NCBI GenBank assembly: GCA_030639305.1
Contig: DAOWCY010000039.1
Span: 1-43,141, forward strand
Origin: JAGLQA01 sp023135565
GTDB taxonomy: Bacteria > Acidobacteriota > Aminicenantia > UBA2199
Direction of reading: 5' to 3'
Length of the DNA stretch: 43,141 nt
The position numbers and the translations under genes were made by a program. Positions within the stretch are counted from its first letter, which is position 1, and each line of letters starts with the position of its first letter. This document shows, piece after piece, positions 30,874 through 38,983 of the stretch. Below the pieces are notes generated by a model. The model did no database searches. It was not told the origin of the DNA and saw only the letters and a program-made list of their open reading frames with translations.

Positions 30874-32607
30874 ATGAAAAAAACAACATTATTAATTTTA
30901 TTATTTTTTGTTTTGCTGGGCTGCTGTTTTGCCCAGGAGACGCAGGAAACGCCGGGGCAGCCGCTCACGGAATTGGAAAAATTAGACGCCCGCCTCATGG
31001 AGCTTAAAGCCCAGGTGGTCACTTTAGATAATTATTCCCCGGAGAAATTCCCCGGCTTCGACGAACTGGAAAAAACTAACCGATTAGTCGAACAAAAGGA
31101 ATTCAATAAACGCAAATTCGACCTATTGATAGACCAGTTCAATGTGCTGGAAGATGAGATTTTTCCCCATCTTAAGAAGTTGTATAAAGAGAACCCGCAG
31201 AATAGAAATGAAGCGCTTTTGAAAATCAGGCAGTACGGCGGCACAGGGGCAAAGGGTATCCTTGCGCTGCAGGAACAGATCAACCGGGTGAGCCTGGGAA
31301 TAGAGCGGTTGGATAAAAAAATCGAAAGTCTCCAGGCCGCGGGCCAAAAAAAGGCAGTAGCGGAAGAAAAAAAACAAAAAGCCGACGCCGGTAAAGACTT
31401 AGGACTCTCCGCCCGCATTCAAAAGTTAGAAGAGGAACAGAAAGATTTTTTGCAGGAGATCGAATTAGAGCAGGAGAAGTTAACGGCGCTCCACGCGGAA
31501 GCAAAGAAGGAAGAAGACAAAATCGTGGAGAAAACAGCGGAGGCCGCGGAGTTAAGAGAGGCGGCAAAAACCGCCGCCGACCTGGCCGAGAAGCGGATTA
31601 ACCTGATTTTAGCCGAAGTCAGGGATATTCGTATCAACGGGTCGGAGATTCCCCGTTTAAATACCACCAAGACTTTTATCTACCTATCGGGAACCAACAT
31701 CTCTACTTTAAAAGAGAAAAAAGTCAATCTTGAAAAAGAGATCGGCTCTTTAAAAAAGATCCGCAAAAGTGAACTACAGAACCAGGCCATAAAAGGCGTA
31801 ATCATTATTTTAATTGCCCTGCTTTTGGTTTTCGGCATCAACCGCACAGCCCGGCGGGTCAGCCGCAAGGTCATCGAAAAGGTAGAGCAGAGCGAGAACG
31901 TCACCTCTCATCAGAAGCAGCGTTACCATACCCTATCTTCGGTGATTCTCTCTTTTGTTAAGATTCTTTCGTGGATACTGGCCGTATTGTGGGTGTTAGG
32001 TGAATTGAATGTGGATTATGCGCCTTTCTTAGTGGCAGCCGGCGGTATTTCTTTAGCTATCGGTTTCGGCGCCCAATCGCTGGTAAAGGACATTGTCAGC
32101 GGGTTTTTTATTTTGATGGAAGAGCAGTTTGCTCTCGGTGATGTAGTGGAAATCGACGGCAAAAGCGGCACTATCGAGAATATATCCATGCGTACCGTGA
32201 AGTTCCGCTCCACCGACGGCGTTTTGCATATTATACCTAACGGCAGTATCTCCCGTGTATCCAACTCCACCCACCAGTGGTCCCGGGCTGTAGTTAAGGT
32301 GGGAGTCTCTTATGACGCCGATGCCGATGAAGTGATCGAAGTATTACAAGGTATTTGTTCTAAAATGTACGAAGACCCCGACTGGAAAGAGAAATTCATC
32401 GCTGAACCTATTGCCCAGGGGATTATTTCGTTGGGTGATTCCGCCGTGGTTTTCCGGGCACTGGCAAAAACCAAACCCGGTGAGCAGTGGGGTGTAGAGC
32501 GGCAGCTGCAGTTGAGAATCAAGAATACCTTTGATGAGAAGGGCATCGAGATCCCCTACAACTATATGAACTTAGTAGATCGCACCGTCCGCAGCGAGAA
32601 AAAGTAA
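30874..32607 (+). CDS. MscS-family mechanosensitive channel with long N-terminal coiled coil
   Basis: 577 residues; AGAGGA precedes ATG 30874. A signal sequence ending LLGCCFAQ (possible lipobox) is followed by about 250 residues of charged helix and coiled coil (LEEEQKDFLQEIELEQEKL). TM helices follow near 310-330 and 355-375, then the conserved MscS pore and beta domain: APFLVAAGGISLAIGFGAQ, LVKDIVSGFFILMEEQF, GDVVEIDGKSGTIENISMRT, HIIPNGSISRVSN. The C-terminal alpha/beta vestibule ends with GIEIPYNYMN. Role: release of solutes under membrane tension. Third gene of the kinase/PEGA cluster with 45-bp spacing; the periplasmic coiled coil could contact the PEGA proteins. Confidence 0.92.
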   Translation: MKKTTLLILLFFVLLGCCFAQETQETPGQPLTELEKLDARLMELKAQVVTLDNYSPEKFPGFDELEKTNRLVEQKEFNKRKFDLLIDQFNVLEDEIFPHLKKLYKENPQNRNEALLKIRQYGGTGAKGILALQEQINRVSLGIERLDKKIESLQAAGQKKAVAEEKKQKADAGKDLGLSARIQKLEEEQKDFLQEIELEQEKLTALHAEAKKEEDKIVEKTAEAAELREAAKTAADLAEKRINLILAEVRDIRINGSEIPRLNTTKTFIYLSGTNISTLKEKKVNLEKEIGSLKKIRKSELQNQAIKGVIIILIALLLVFGINRTARRVSRKVIEKVEQSENVTSHQKQRYHTLSSVILSFVKILSWILAVLWVLGELNVDYAPFLVAAGGISLAIGFGAQSLVKDIVSGFFILMEEQFALGDVVEIDGKSGTIENISMRTVKFRSTDGVLHIIPNGSISRVSNSTHQWSRAVVKVGVSYDADADEVIEVLQGICSKMYEDPDWKEKFIAEPIAQGIISLGDSAVVFRALAKTKPGEQWGVERQLQLRIKNTFDEKGIEIPYNYMNLVDRTVRSEKK

Positions 32608-32689
32608 TTGTAAGCGCTAAATATATCCCACCCGGTTTTTGAACAAAAGCGGAAGGCTGCCCACCAGGTGAGCAGCGGCGGCTTATTAT

Positions 32690-32866
32690 GGGGCTTGCCT
32701 CCGGCGGCCCCTGCCGGGGAGGCCAAACTTTTTTTGATTTGAAGCAAAGGCGCTCACCCGCTGCTCCCTGCCGCGGAGCGGCTTATAGGACTGGGGACGC
32801 CGTCCCCCTCACCCGCTGCCTTTGCGGCGAAGCCGCTTATTGCTCCCCCACGCGAGTGGGGTTTGA
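32690..32866. repeat. Array of dispersed hairpin repeats
   Basis: It contains GCCTCCGGCGGCC (32697-32709) and two related units beginning CTCACCCGCTGC (about 32752 and 32809), each with a short palindrome (CCGCGGAGCGG; GCGGCGAAGCCGC). It also has GGGGACGCCGTCCCC and CCCCAC-GCGA-GTGGGG. The segment 32764-32786 is found almost exactly reversed at 36603-36625. No ORF is supported in 32608-32888. Confidence 0.65.
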
Positions 32867-32888
32867 TGAGCGAGAAGCAAAAGCACTC

Positions 32889-33761
32889 TTATTTTTCTTC
32901 GGCTAACTTGAGCGGCACGTAGAAAGAATACTTTTTAGGAGTACGGGAACGGGCATATTGAGCCCTGGCTTCAGCACGGGTGCTGACGCCGCCGCCGCCG
33001 ACCCCTTCGCCTTCTTCGCTGCCCGGCATACTGGATGAAACACCATCTTTGTAACTACTGGCAGAAGTGCTGCGTCCCCGATTTTTCATTCGCTCTTTGA
33101 CCTCTTTGGTCATACCGCCCCATTCGAAAGCCAGCATGATATCCCGGCCCGGGGTTGTACCTATACCCACTACTTCGCCTTCCACGTTGGCCAGGGGGAT
33201 GCGGAACTCGTAAGCTACCTGTTCACGGGATTGGGCCACCTTGAAAGCAGGCGCCTGGGCGGAGGCTACCTTGATGGGCACCACCGTATCGGAATCTTTG
33301 TTTACCACGCCGTTCTGGTAAATCGGGTAGGCCTTTTTCTTTTTTATTTCCGCTTTTTTAGAATCTGGCAGCGGCCCGTGCTGCCGTTCCAATAAGGCGA
33401 TAAAGTGGTCTGCCGTGATTACCCGGCGCAGGAATTTGATGCCGTACTTTTTCTTTTTTTTGCCTTCGCTGTTCAGCCACACTGTCATGCCGGAACTGTT
33501 CAGGGTGCTCAGGAACTTGAAATCTTTAAAAGTAAACAGTATATAGAGGTAATTTTTATCGTTTTTAAAAGCGCATTCTATCGCCATTTTCTTTTTTAGT
33601 AGGGGAGTGACATCCTGCCAATCTTTGCCCTGGCCGTCGATAAGCACCGGCTTTGCCGTCCAGGCGCTCTCATTAGTCTTTTTTTTAGCGAATCCCGCCG
33701 TAGTTAAAGTTACCGCAAGGATAAAAAACACAACACATCGAAACACTTTTTTGCTGGTCAT
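32889..33761 (-). CDS. Secreted CBM9/DOMON-like beta-sandwich protein
   Basis: 290 residues; ATAAGGAGGC gives a strong ribosome site for ATG 33761. The signal peptide (CVVFFILAVTLTTAGFA) is followed by the CBM9-like opening VLIDGQGKDWQDVTPL and IECAFKNDKNYLYILFTFKD. Later strands include YGIKFLRR, EFRIPLANV and MLAFEWGGM. CBM9-like and DOMON sandwiches bind sugars or cofactors outside the cell; the ligand is not evident. A low-complexity tail rich in Ser/Gly/Glu (SMPGSEEGEGVGGGGVS) precedes the final strand YSFYVPLKLAEE. It is a single gene convergent with the MscS operon across a repeat-rich gap. Confidence 0.8.
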   Translation of the reverse strand: MTSKKVFRCVVFFILAVTLTTAGFAKKKTNESAWTAKPVLIDGQGKDWQDVTPLLKKKMAIECAFKNDKNYLYILFTFKDFKFLSTLNSSGMTVWLNSEGKKKKKYGIKFLRRVITADHFIALLERQHGPLPDSKKAEIKKKKAYPIYQNGVVNKDSDTVVPIKVASAQAPAFKVAQSREQVAYEFRIPLANVEGEVVGIGTTPGRDIMLAFEWGGMTKEVKERMKNRGRSTSASSYKDGVSSSMPGSEEGEGVGGGGVSTRAEARAQYARSRTPKKYSFYVPLKLAEEK

Positions 33762-33783
33762 ATTATGCCTCCTTATTATAAAT

Positions 33784-33963
33784 TACTGGAAGTTTGCTAA
33801 AAGACAGGTTTTTTTGTCAATCCTGTCGCCCGGCAAATTCCCAGGCCCCTCATGGGCCGGGGGCGCCGCCCCCTACTGGAAGTTTGTTAAACGACAAGCT
33901 TTTTTGTCAACCCTGTCGCATGGCAAATTTCCTGGACACTCATAGGGTGGGGACGTCGTCCCC
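33784..33963. repeat. Two tandem 90-bp intergenic repeats
   Basis: Copies at 33784-33873 and 33874-33963, each starting TACTGGAAGTTTG and ending in a palindrome (GGGGCGCCGCCCC-like; GGGGACGTCGTCCCC). By eye they are roughly 80 percent identical. The stretch 33762-34122 holds no supported gene. Confidence 0.75.
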
Positions 33964-34065
33964 AGGGAATATTTTAGCATAAAATTCTTTTTTTTGCAAA
34001 AAAACTTTCACCCTGTGATGATGCCTTAAAATTGCGAGAAGTGTGAGGTGGTCGCCTGATTGGGG

Positions 34066-34094
34066 TTGTTATTTTCCTCCCTTTATGATAAATT
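34066..34094 (+). promoter_or_regulatory. Possible promoter of the UbiA-like gene
   Basis: TTGTTA (34066-34071), 17-bp spacer, TAAATT (34089-34094). An overlapping TATACC makes the exact -10 uncertain. Confidence 0.35.
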
Positions 34095-34122
34095 ATACCC
34101 TGCTAATATTCGGAGAAAAAAA

Positions 34123-34959
34123 ATGACCGAAAACAAAGAACAAATGTCTAAAACAAAAGCCTTTCTCAGGCTGTTTCGCTTTTCCCGCACCCTCATGGCC
34201 GCCGCCATTACCGGCTCGGCTGCTTTTACCGCCGGTACAGGCCCGGTAACGGCCTTGTGGCTGGCCCTGGCCGGGTGGTGCTTGGCTGTGGGCGGCTTCT
34301 CTTTAAGCGCCTATGCCCGGCAGCGCAGTCAAGAAAAAAAGACCGAAGACCTCATCGCTCCGGCGCTAAAAATCGTTTTTTTCCTGGTTTTTACTGCGGC
34401 AAGCTTTGCTGTCACGTTCCTGACCGCGCCTCTAACGGCGCTAATACCCTGGGGACTTATTTTAATTATCGTTATTTGCCTATCTTTCCAACTCTTTAAA
34501 GACGCCATCGTGCGCACGTTTCTTATCGGGCTGCTGCACGCCCTGCATATGCTGATGGGATTCGCGGCCGGCACCTTAAATCCAAAATTGGCGCTGCCGG
34601 CGGCGATGCTCTTCTTTGCCGTGTTCGCTGCCAGGGGAGTAATCGATATCCGCAACTTCCCGGAGGATTTGATGACCCGGAAACTGACCCTACCCAAACG
34701 CCTGGGCATGACCAAAACCGTGATATTATCTATCATCTGCCTGACGCTTGCCTACGTATCGGGGATCGTTTTTTACTTTGTGGCAAAACCCGGTTTCCTC
34801 TACCTAATCCCTATAGGAATACTTGTCCTCACCGGGGCAGTCTGTGTCGTCCGCTTTGTTAAAAAGGCCGGACCACCCATGGCCCGTAAGCTCACTCCCT
34901 TCTTTACGACAATCACGGTCCTGCTTATCTGTCTATCTTTGATTCTCGGCAAATTGTAG
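34123..34959 (+). CDS. UbiA-like polytopic membrane protein with degenerate Asp motifs
   Basis: 278 residues from ATG 34123, supported by GGAG at 34112-34115. About eight or nine hydrophobic helices are visible. The sequence follows the UbiA prenyltransferase layout: a short N-terminal FRFSRTLMAAAITGS, then the loop after helix 2 and a second loop VIDIRNFPEDLMTRKLTLPKRLG like the family's second Asp motif and TLPxxLG signature. The first motif (NDxxDxxxD in active enzymes) is replaced by SAYARQRSQEKKTED, and the middle Asp of the second is Asn (DIRNFPED). Active UbiA enzymes use these Asp residues to hold Mg-diphosphate, so this may be inactive or altered in chemistry. Operon partners are not evident; the next gene starts 146 bp later. 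Confidence 0.75.
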   Translation: MTENKEQMSKTKAFLRLFRFSRTLMAAAITGSAAFTAGTGPVTALWLALAGWCLAVGGFSLSAYARQRSQEKKTEDLIAPALKIVFFLVFTAASFAVTFLTAPLTALIPWGLILIIVICLSFQLFKDAIVRTFLIGLLHALHMLMGFAAGTLNPKLALPAAMLFFAVFAARGVIDIRNFPEDLMTRKLTLPKRLGMTKTVILSIICLTLAYVSGIVFYFVAKPGFLYLIPIGILVLTGAVCVVRFVKKAGPPMARKLTPFFTTITVLLICLSLILGKL

Positions 34960-35105
34960 GAGATCAGGGGGGTTCAAGAGAACTCAGGAGGAGCTCGATA
35001 GGACTCAGGTTAAGAAGGTGCTCAAGAACGAAAAAAAGTAAAAAAGGGACAGGCAATTAATTTTTTGTAGGTTTTACTTTTTCTTGTTTAATGTTAAAAT
35101 AGGGT

Positions 35106-36575
35106 ATGCAAAACTTAGAACATTATTTTGAACCATTTAGAAAAAATATCGTGGGCATCGACGCTGAATACCAATCGCCCAACGGTACACAAAAAATAGT
35201 GTACGCCGATTGGATCGCCAGCGGCCGCCTCTACGGTCCTATCGAAGACAAAATTAAAAAAGATTTCGGCCCTTTCGTGGCCAACACCCACACCGAAACC
35301 AGCGAAAGCGGGACGCGCATGACCTATGCCTACCAACATGCCCATAAGTTGATTAAAAGACATGTCAACGCTTCGGAAACGGATATCCTGATTACCGCGG
35401 AATCCGGTATGACCGGTGTAATCAACAAATTGCAGCGCATTCTGAATTACAAACTGTGCGGCCAAAATATGAACAAATGTTCCATCGCCGAAACAGATAG
35501 ACCGGTGGTTTTTGTCACCCACATGGAACACCATTCCAATCATACTTCCTGGTTGGAAACCATTGCCGATGTGGTGATAGTGAAACCCGGAAACGGTCTG
35601 TTAGTAGACCCGGAGAACCTGCGCAAACAACTAAAAGAATATAAAAACAGGAAACATAAAATCGGTTCTTTTACTGCTTGTTCCAATGTCAGCGGCATCG
35701 AGACGCCTTATCACAAGATGGCAAAAATCATGCACGAAGCAGGCGGACTCTGTTTCCTGGATTTTGCCGCCTCCGCTCCTTATGTGGACATGGACATGCA
35801 CCCGGAAGACCCGATGGAAAAATTGGACGCAATATTTTTCTCACCTCACAAGTTTTTAGGTGGCCCGGGTTCTTCGGGAGTACTGGTTATGGATTCAGTT
35901 ATCCATAACCGCGAAGTGCCGGACCATCCGGGCGGCGGCACCGTGGATTGGACGAACCCCTGGGGCCTTTACAAGTATGTAGACAGCATCGAGGCCCGGG
36001 AAGACGGGGGTACGCCCGGTTTTTTACAGGCCATCCGCGCTGCCCTGGCTATCGAACTCAAAGAAAAGATGGGCACAGTCAACATCAGGAAACGGGAAGA
36101 AGAGCTGGTAGAAATTGCTTTTCAAGAACTGCGCAGAATTCCCGAACTCCATATCCTGGCAGACAATGCCGAAGAGCGTTTGGGGTGTATTTCTTTTTAT
36201 ATCGACGATATTCATTACAATCTAATTGTAAAGCTGTTGAGCGACCGTTTCGGTATCCAGGTCAGGGGCGGCTGCACATGTGCCGGTACTTATGGTCACT
36301 ACCTGTTGAATGTAGACCGGGAACAATCGAAACGGATCACCGATTTGATCAACCGCGGCGATCTTTCTTTAAAGCCCGGCTGGGTAAGGCTATCCTTGCA
36401 TCCTACTATGACGAATGCTGAGTTGTATTTTGTTATGGACGCCATTAAACAGATAGCGGCCAACGTCGGGCAGTGGGAAAAGGAATATACTTATTCTTCC
36501 AAAGTCAATGAGTTCTACCATAAAACATTCCCCGTGGAGAAAGAAGAATTGCTGGCGGAGTGGTTCCGCTTGTAA
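35106..36575 (+). CDS. Class V aminotransferase / cysteine-desulfurase-like PLP enzyme
   Basis: 489 residues. Fold type I PLP enzyme of the NifS/SufS-like class V group: N-terminal YADWIASGRLYGPIE, THTETSESG, THMEHHSNHTSW, then CFLDFAASAPYVDMD with the PLP-contacting Asp, and FSPHKFLGGPGSSG containing the PLP Lys. Later RGGCTCAGTYGHYLL provides a Cys at the place of the desulfurase catalytic Cys loop, and VRLSLHPTMTNAEL is near the end. Known roles in the family are L-cysteine sulfur transfer or related C-S cleavage. No Fe-S assembly genes are adjacent, so the physiological substrate is uncertain. The upstream ribosome site is weak (AGGGT). Confidence 0.88.
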   Translation: MQNLEHYFEPFRKNIVGIDAEYQSPNGTQKIVYADWIASGRLYGPIEDKIKKDFGPFVANTHTETSESGTRMTYAYQHAHKLIKRHVNASETDILITAESGMTGVINKLQRILNYKLCGQNMNKCSIAETDRPVVFVTHMEHHSNHTSWLETIADVVIVKPGNGLLVDPENLRKQLKEYKNRKHKIGSFTACSNVSGIETPYHKMAKIMHEAGGLCFLDFAASAPYVDMDMHPEDPMEKLDAIFFSPHKFLGGPGSSGVLVMDSVIHNREVPDHPGGGTVDWTNPWGLYKYVDSIEAREDGGTPGFLQAIRAALAIELKEKMGTVNIRKREEELVEIAFQELRRIPELHILADNAEERLGCISFYIDDIHYNLIVKLLSDRFGIQVRGGCTCAGTYGHYLLNVDREQSKRITDLINRGDLSLKPGWVRLSLHPTMTNAELYFVMDAIKQIAANVGQWEKEYTYSSKVNEFYHKTFPVEKEELLAEWFRL

Positions 36576-36602
36576 ACTCCACTCGCCTGGGAGGGGAGGG
36601 CG

Positions 36603-36805
36603 ATAAGCCGCTTCGCGGCAGGGAGTGCTTTTGATTCTAATTCATAAGAAGTTTTGATTAAACTTTTTCAAAAGTTTAGCCCCCGGCAGTCCCACTGCGT
36701 GAGGGAGCGTTTAGGGATTGATATTAGGTTTACGAATATTCGGTTGTGTCCCGGGATACCGGGTTGGGACTTATCGGCTGCCCGCGCCGCGGGTCCGCCG
36801 GAGGC
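36603..36805. repeat. Dispersed hairpin repeats between the aminotransferase and lipoprotein genes
   Basis: 36603-36625 is the reverse of the element at 32764-32786 (GCCGC-TTC-GCGGC hairpin). AGTTTTGATTAAACTTTTTC at about 36651 recurs with one change at about 40348. CCGCCGGAGGC (36795-36805) is the reversed core of the 13-mer family. A 68-codon frame overlapping here is not supported as a gene. Confidence 0.6.
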
Positions 36806-36810
36806 TGGGC

Positions 36811-36839
36811 TTGATATTTTTTCCCGGGAGTTTTATAAT
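36811..36839 (+). promoter_or_regulatory. Sigma-70 promoter of the lipoprotein gene
   Basis: TTGATA (36811-36816), 17-bp spacer, TATAAT (36834-36839). The predicted start site is about 11 nt before ATG 36857, so the leader is barely long enough for the AGGAG at 36846-36850. Confidence 0.65.
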
Positions 36840-36856
36840 ACCGGTAGGAGAAAAAA

Positions 36857-38221
36857 ATGAACGCATGTAAAAAATATTTTTTAATATTTGCCCTAATTTT
36901 GTTTTTTTTTAGCGCCTGTAAAACAAATCAGGACAATAACGGTTCCGGCGATGGAAACGGGGATGACAACGGCAGCGGCGACAACGGCAATGGAGTGCCC
37001 ACGCAGCGGCTGCAGCCTGAAGACCTGACCTACTTAGGTGCATTCCGGCTGCCCGGCGGTACTTCAATAGTGAAAAGCTGGCAGTGGGGCGGTTTTGCCA
37101 TGACCTATTACTCCGGCGGCGACCCTAACGGGCCGGACGATGGCTATCCCGGCTCTATTTTCGGCAGCGGTCATGCCTGGGAGCACCAGGTTTCGGAAAT
37201 CAGTATCCCGGCGCCGAAAAAATCAACCGCAAAAAATCTTGCTGAACTAAATACTGCTTCCGCTTTGCAAAATTTCCCCGAAACACCCCCGGCACAAGAA
37301 GCGAAGAATCTCAACGAGATGAATACAGCGGGTACTTTGCAGGCTTTCCGTGATATTTACGATGTCGGTCACCTGGAAATTCCCCGCTCCGGTTTGGCTT
37401 ACCTGCCCAAGAAGGGCGACCAGAACTCGGGAAAACTCTATTTTTGCAAAGGCGAGCACCTTCTCGATGACGAAAATTTCTTAACCCACGGTTGGTGCGA
37501 GTTGAATCTTTCCGCCCCGCAAATAAAAGGCGACTGGTATATCGACTGCCCTCATGGTTCCTATAATACTAATGATTACATGTTTGAAATTCCCGCTTCC
37601 TGGGCGGCCCTGCACACGCCGGGAAAACTGCTGGGCACGGGGCGTTACCGGGACGGCGGCTGGTCTGGGGAAGGGCCAGCTTTGTTTGCTATTGCCCCCT
37701 GGGACCAGGGTAATCCGCCTGCCCCGGGAACGAGTATCGATTATATCACTTTATTACGCTACACCTCTTCCCTCGATTTTGATGAGGAAGAGCACACCAT
37801 GACCGGTTATCACCATTCCGACGAGTGGTCCGGCGCAGAGTGGTTGACCGCCGGTGACAAAGCAGCTTTGGTTTTTGTGGGCACCAAAGGGACGGGAGAC
37901 TGCTGGTACGGCGACGAAAACGGCCCCTGTTACGATTGTGAAGGGGAGCGGGGCTGGTGGTCTACCGGTTTTGCAGGGCAATTTATTTTTTACGATCCGG
38001 CCGACCTGGCGGAAGTGGCGGCAGGCACTAAGGAAGCCTACGAACCGCAGCCTTACGCGGTATTGGAAATCGATCAATATCTTTACCATATCGGTTCTTC
38101 CCAGCAGTGGTATCATCTGGGTGCGGCTTGTTTTGACCGGGCCGGTGGATTGTTTTATGTTTTCGAACCTTATGTAGATGATGACAAGCCCATCGTTCAT
38201 GTTTGGAGAGTCGAGGAATAA
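36857..38221 (+). CDS. Secreted lipoprotein of unknown function
   Basis: 454 residues; AGGAG precedes ATG 36857. The signal peptide ends in a lipobox (FFFSAC, Cys about residue 21), then a low-complexity Gly/Asn/Asp linker, so the mature protein is lipid-anchored outside the inner membrane. The globular part begins LTYLGAFRLPGGTS and includes GDPNGPDDGYPGSIFGSGH, VSEISIPAP, NDYMFEIPASWA, GRYRDGGWSGEGPALFA and DEWSGAEWLTAGDKAALVF. I recall similar proteins in environmental bacteria but no assigned function. An internal duplication is visible: AKNLAELNTASALQNF and AKNLNEMNTAGTLQAF about 35 residues apart. Repeated aromatic/Gly-rich motifs would suit a propeller-like fold, but this is inference. 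It is a single gene with its own promoter. Confidence 0.8.
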   Translation: MNACKKYFLIFALILFFFSACKTNQDNNGSGDGNGDDNGSGDNGNGVPTQRLQPEDLTYLGAFRLPGGTSIVKSWQWGGFAMTYYSGGDPNGPDDGYPGSIFGSGHAWEHQVSEISIPAPKKSTAKNLAELNTASALQNFPETPPAQEAKNLNEMNTAGTLQAFRDIYDVGHLEIPRSGLAYLPKKGDQNSGKLYFCKGEHLLDDENFLTHGWCELNLSAPQIKGDWYIDCPHGSYNTNDYMFEIPASWAALHTPGKLLGTGRYRDGGWSGEGPALFAIAPWDQGNPPAPGTSIDYITLLRYTSSLDFDEEEHTMTGYHHSDEWSGAEWLTAGDKAALVFVGTKGTGDCWYGDENGPCYDCEGERGWWSTGFAGQFIFYDPADLAEVAAGTKEAYEPQPYAVLEIDQYLYHIGSSQQWYHLGAACFDRAGGLFYVFEPYVDDDKPIVHVWRVEE

Positions 38222-38308
38222 GAGTAATAATTATTTCACTTTTTTGGATTCGTGCTTTGACCCAATAAAGAAAACTTAACCGGGATAGGAATTTTTCCCA
38301 CTTTTTCC

Positions 38309-38337
38309 TTGAAATTTTTCTTCTTTTATGCTACATT
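38309..38337 (+). promoter_or_regulatory. Putative promoter of the response-regulator gene
   Basis: TTGAAA (38309-38314), 17-bp spacer, TACATT (38332-38337). The leader is about 75 nt. Confidence 0.5.
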
Positions 38338-38416
38338 ATTTGCGGCAGGCGAAACCTGGAACCGGGAATAGTCGAACTCTGAGGCTGCTGCCTGACAAGC
38401 TTGAAGGAACAACATT

Positions 38417-38983
38417 ATGCCGCGAGAAAAAGTATTAATCGTAGAAGATGAAGCTATAGTCTCTATCGAGATACAGGATAGGTTAAAAGAATTAGGATAC
38501 CCCGTTGCCGGTGCCGCTTTCTCCGGGGAAGAAGCGCTGGAGAAGATAGATGATCTAAAACCCAATGTGGTGTTGATGGATATTAACTTAGGAGATGGCA
38601 TCGACGGCATAGAAACAGCAGAGAGAATTCAATCCCGTCATAATATTCCCATAATCTACCTGACCGCATACACCGACGAAGAGACGCTTCAAAGAGCAAA
38701 AATCACCAAACCTTACGGCTATATTACCAAACCTTTCCACGGCAGGGAACTGCATATCGTCATCGAGATAGCTATCTATAAGCATAAAGCGGAAACTGAG
38801 TTAAAAGTGCTGCGCGGTATACTGCCTATTTGCGCTTCCTGCAAGAAGGTACGGGGCGATAAAGGCTATTGGGAACAGATCGAATCCTATATCAGGAACC
38901 ATTCCGAAGCCGACTTCAGCCATAGTCTCTGCCCCGATTGCGTCGGTAAGTTCTATCCCGGTATGAACCTGGAAGATGATTAG
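38417..38983 (+). CDS. Response regulator with Cys-rich CxxC output tail
   Basis: 188 residues. Residues 1-120 are a receiver domain: VLIVEDEAIVS acidic pocket, VVLMDINLGDG with the phospho-acceptor Asp, YLTAYTD, and KPYGYITKPFHGREL with the conserved Lys. The C-terminal segment ILPICASCKKVRGDKGYW, SYIRNHSEADFSHSLCPDC is the conserved 'PICxxCKKxRxxxGYW' tail. It recurs at the ends of many bacterial response regulators and PAS/GAF proteins, and its four Cys suggest a metal-binding knuckle. No cognate kinase gene is adjacent. The gene is convergent with the amidohydrolase gene, the two coding ends overlapping by 4 bp. Confidence 0.93.
   Translation: MPREKVLIVEDEAIVSIEIQDRLKELGYPVAGAAFSGEEALEKIDDLKPNVVLMDINLGDGIDGIETAERIQSRHNIPIIYLTAYTDEETLQRAKITKPYGYITKPFHGRELHIVIEIAIYKHKAETELKVLRGILPICASCKKVRGDKGYWEQIESYIRNHSEADFSHSLCPDCVGKFYPGMNLEDD

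Noticed and set aside
36654..36860. 68-codon plus-strand frame before the lipoprotein gene
   Set aside because: It runs through dispersed repeats and the lipoprotein promoter, and overlaps the next start without a ribosome site.
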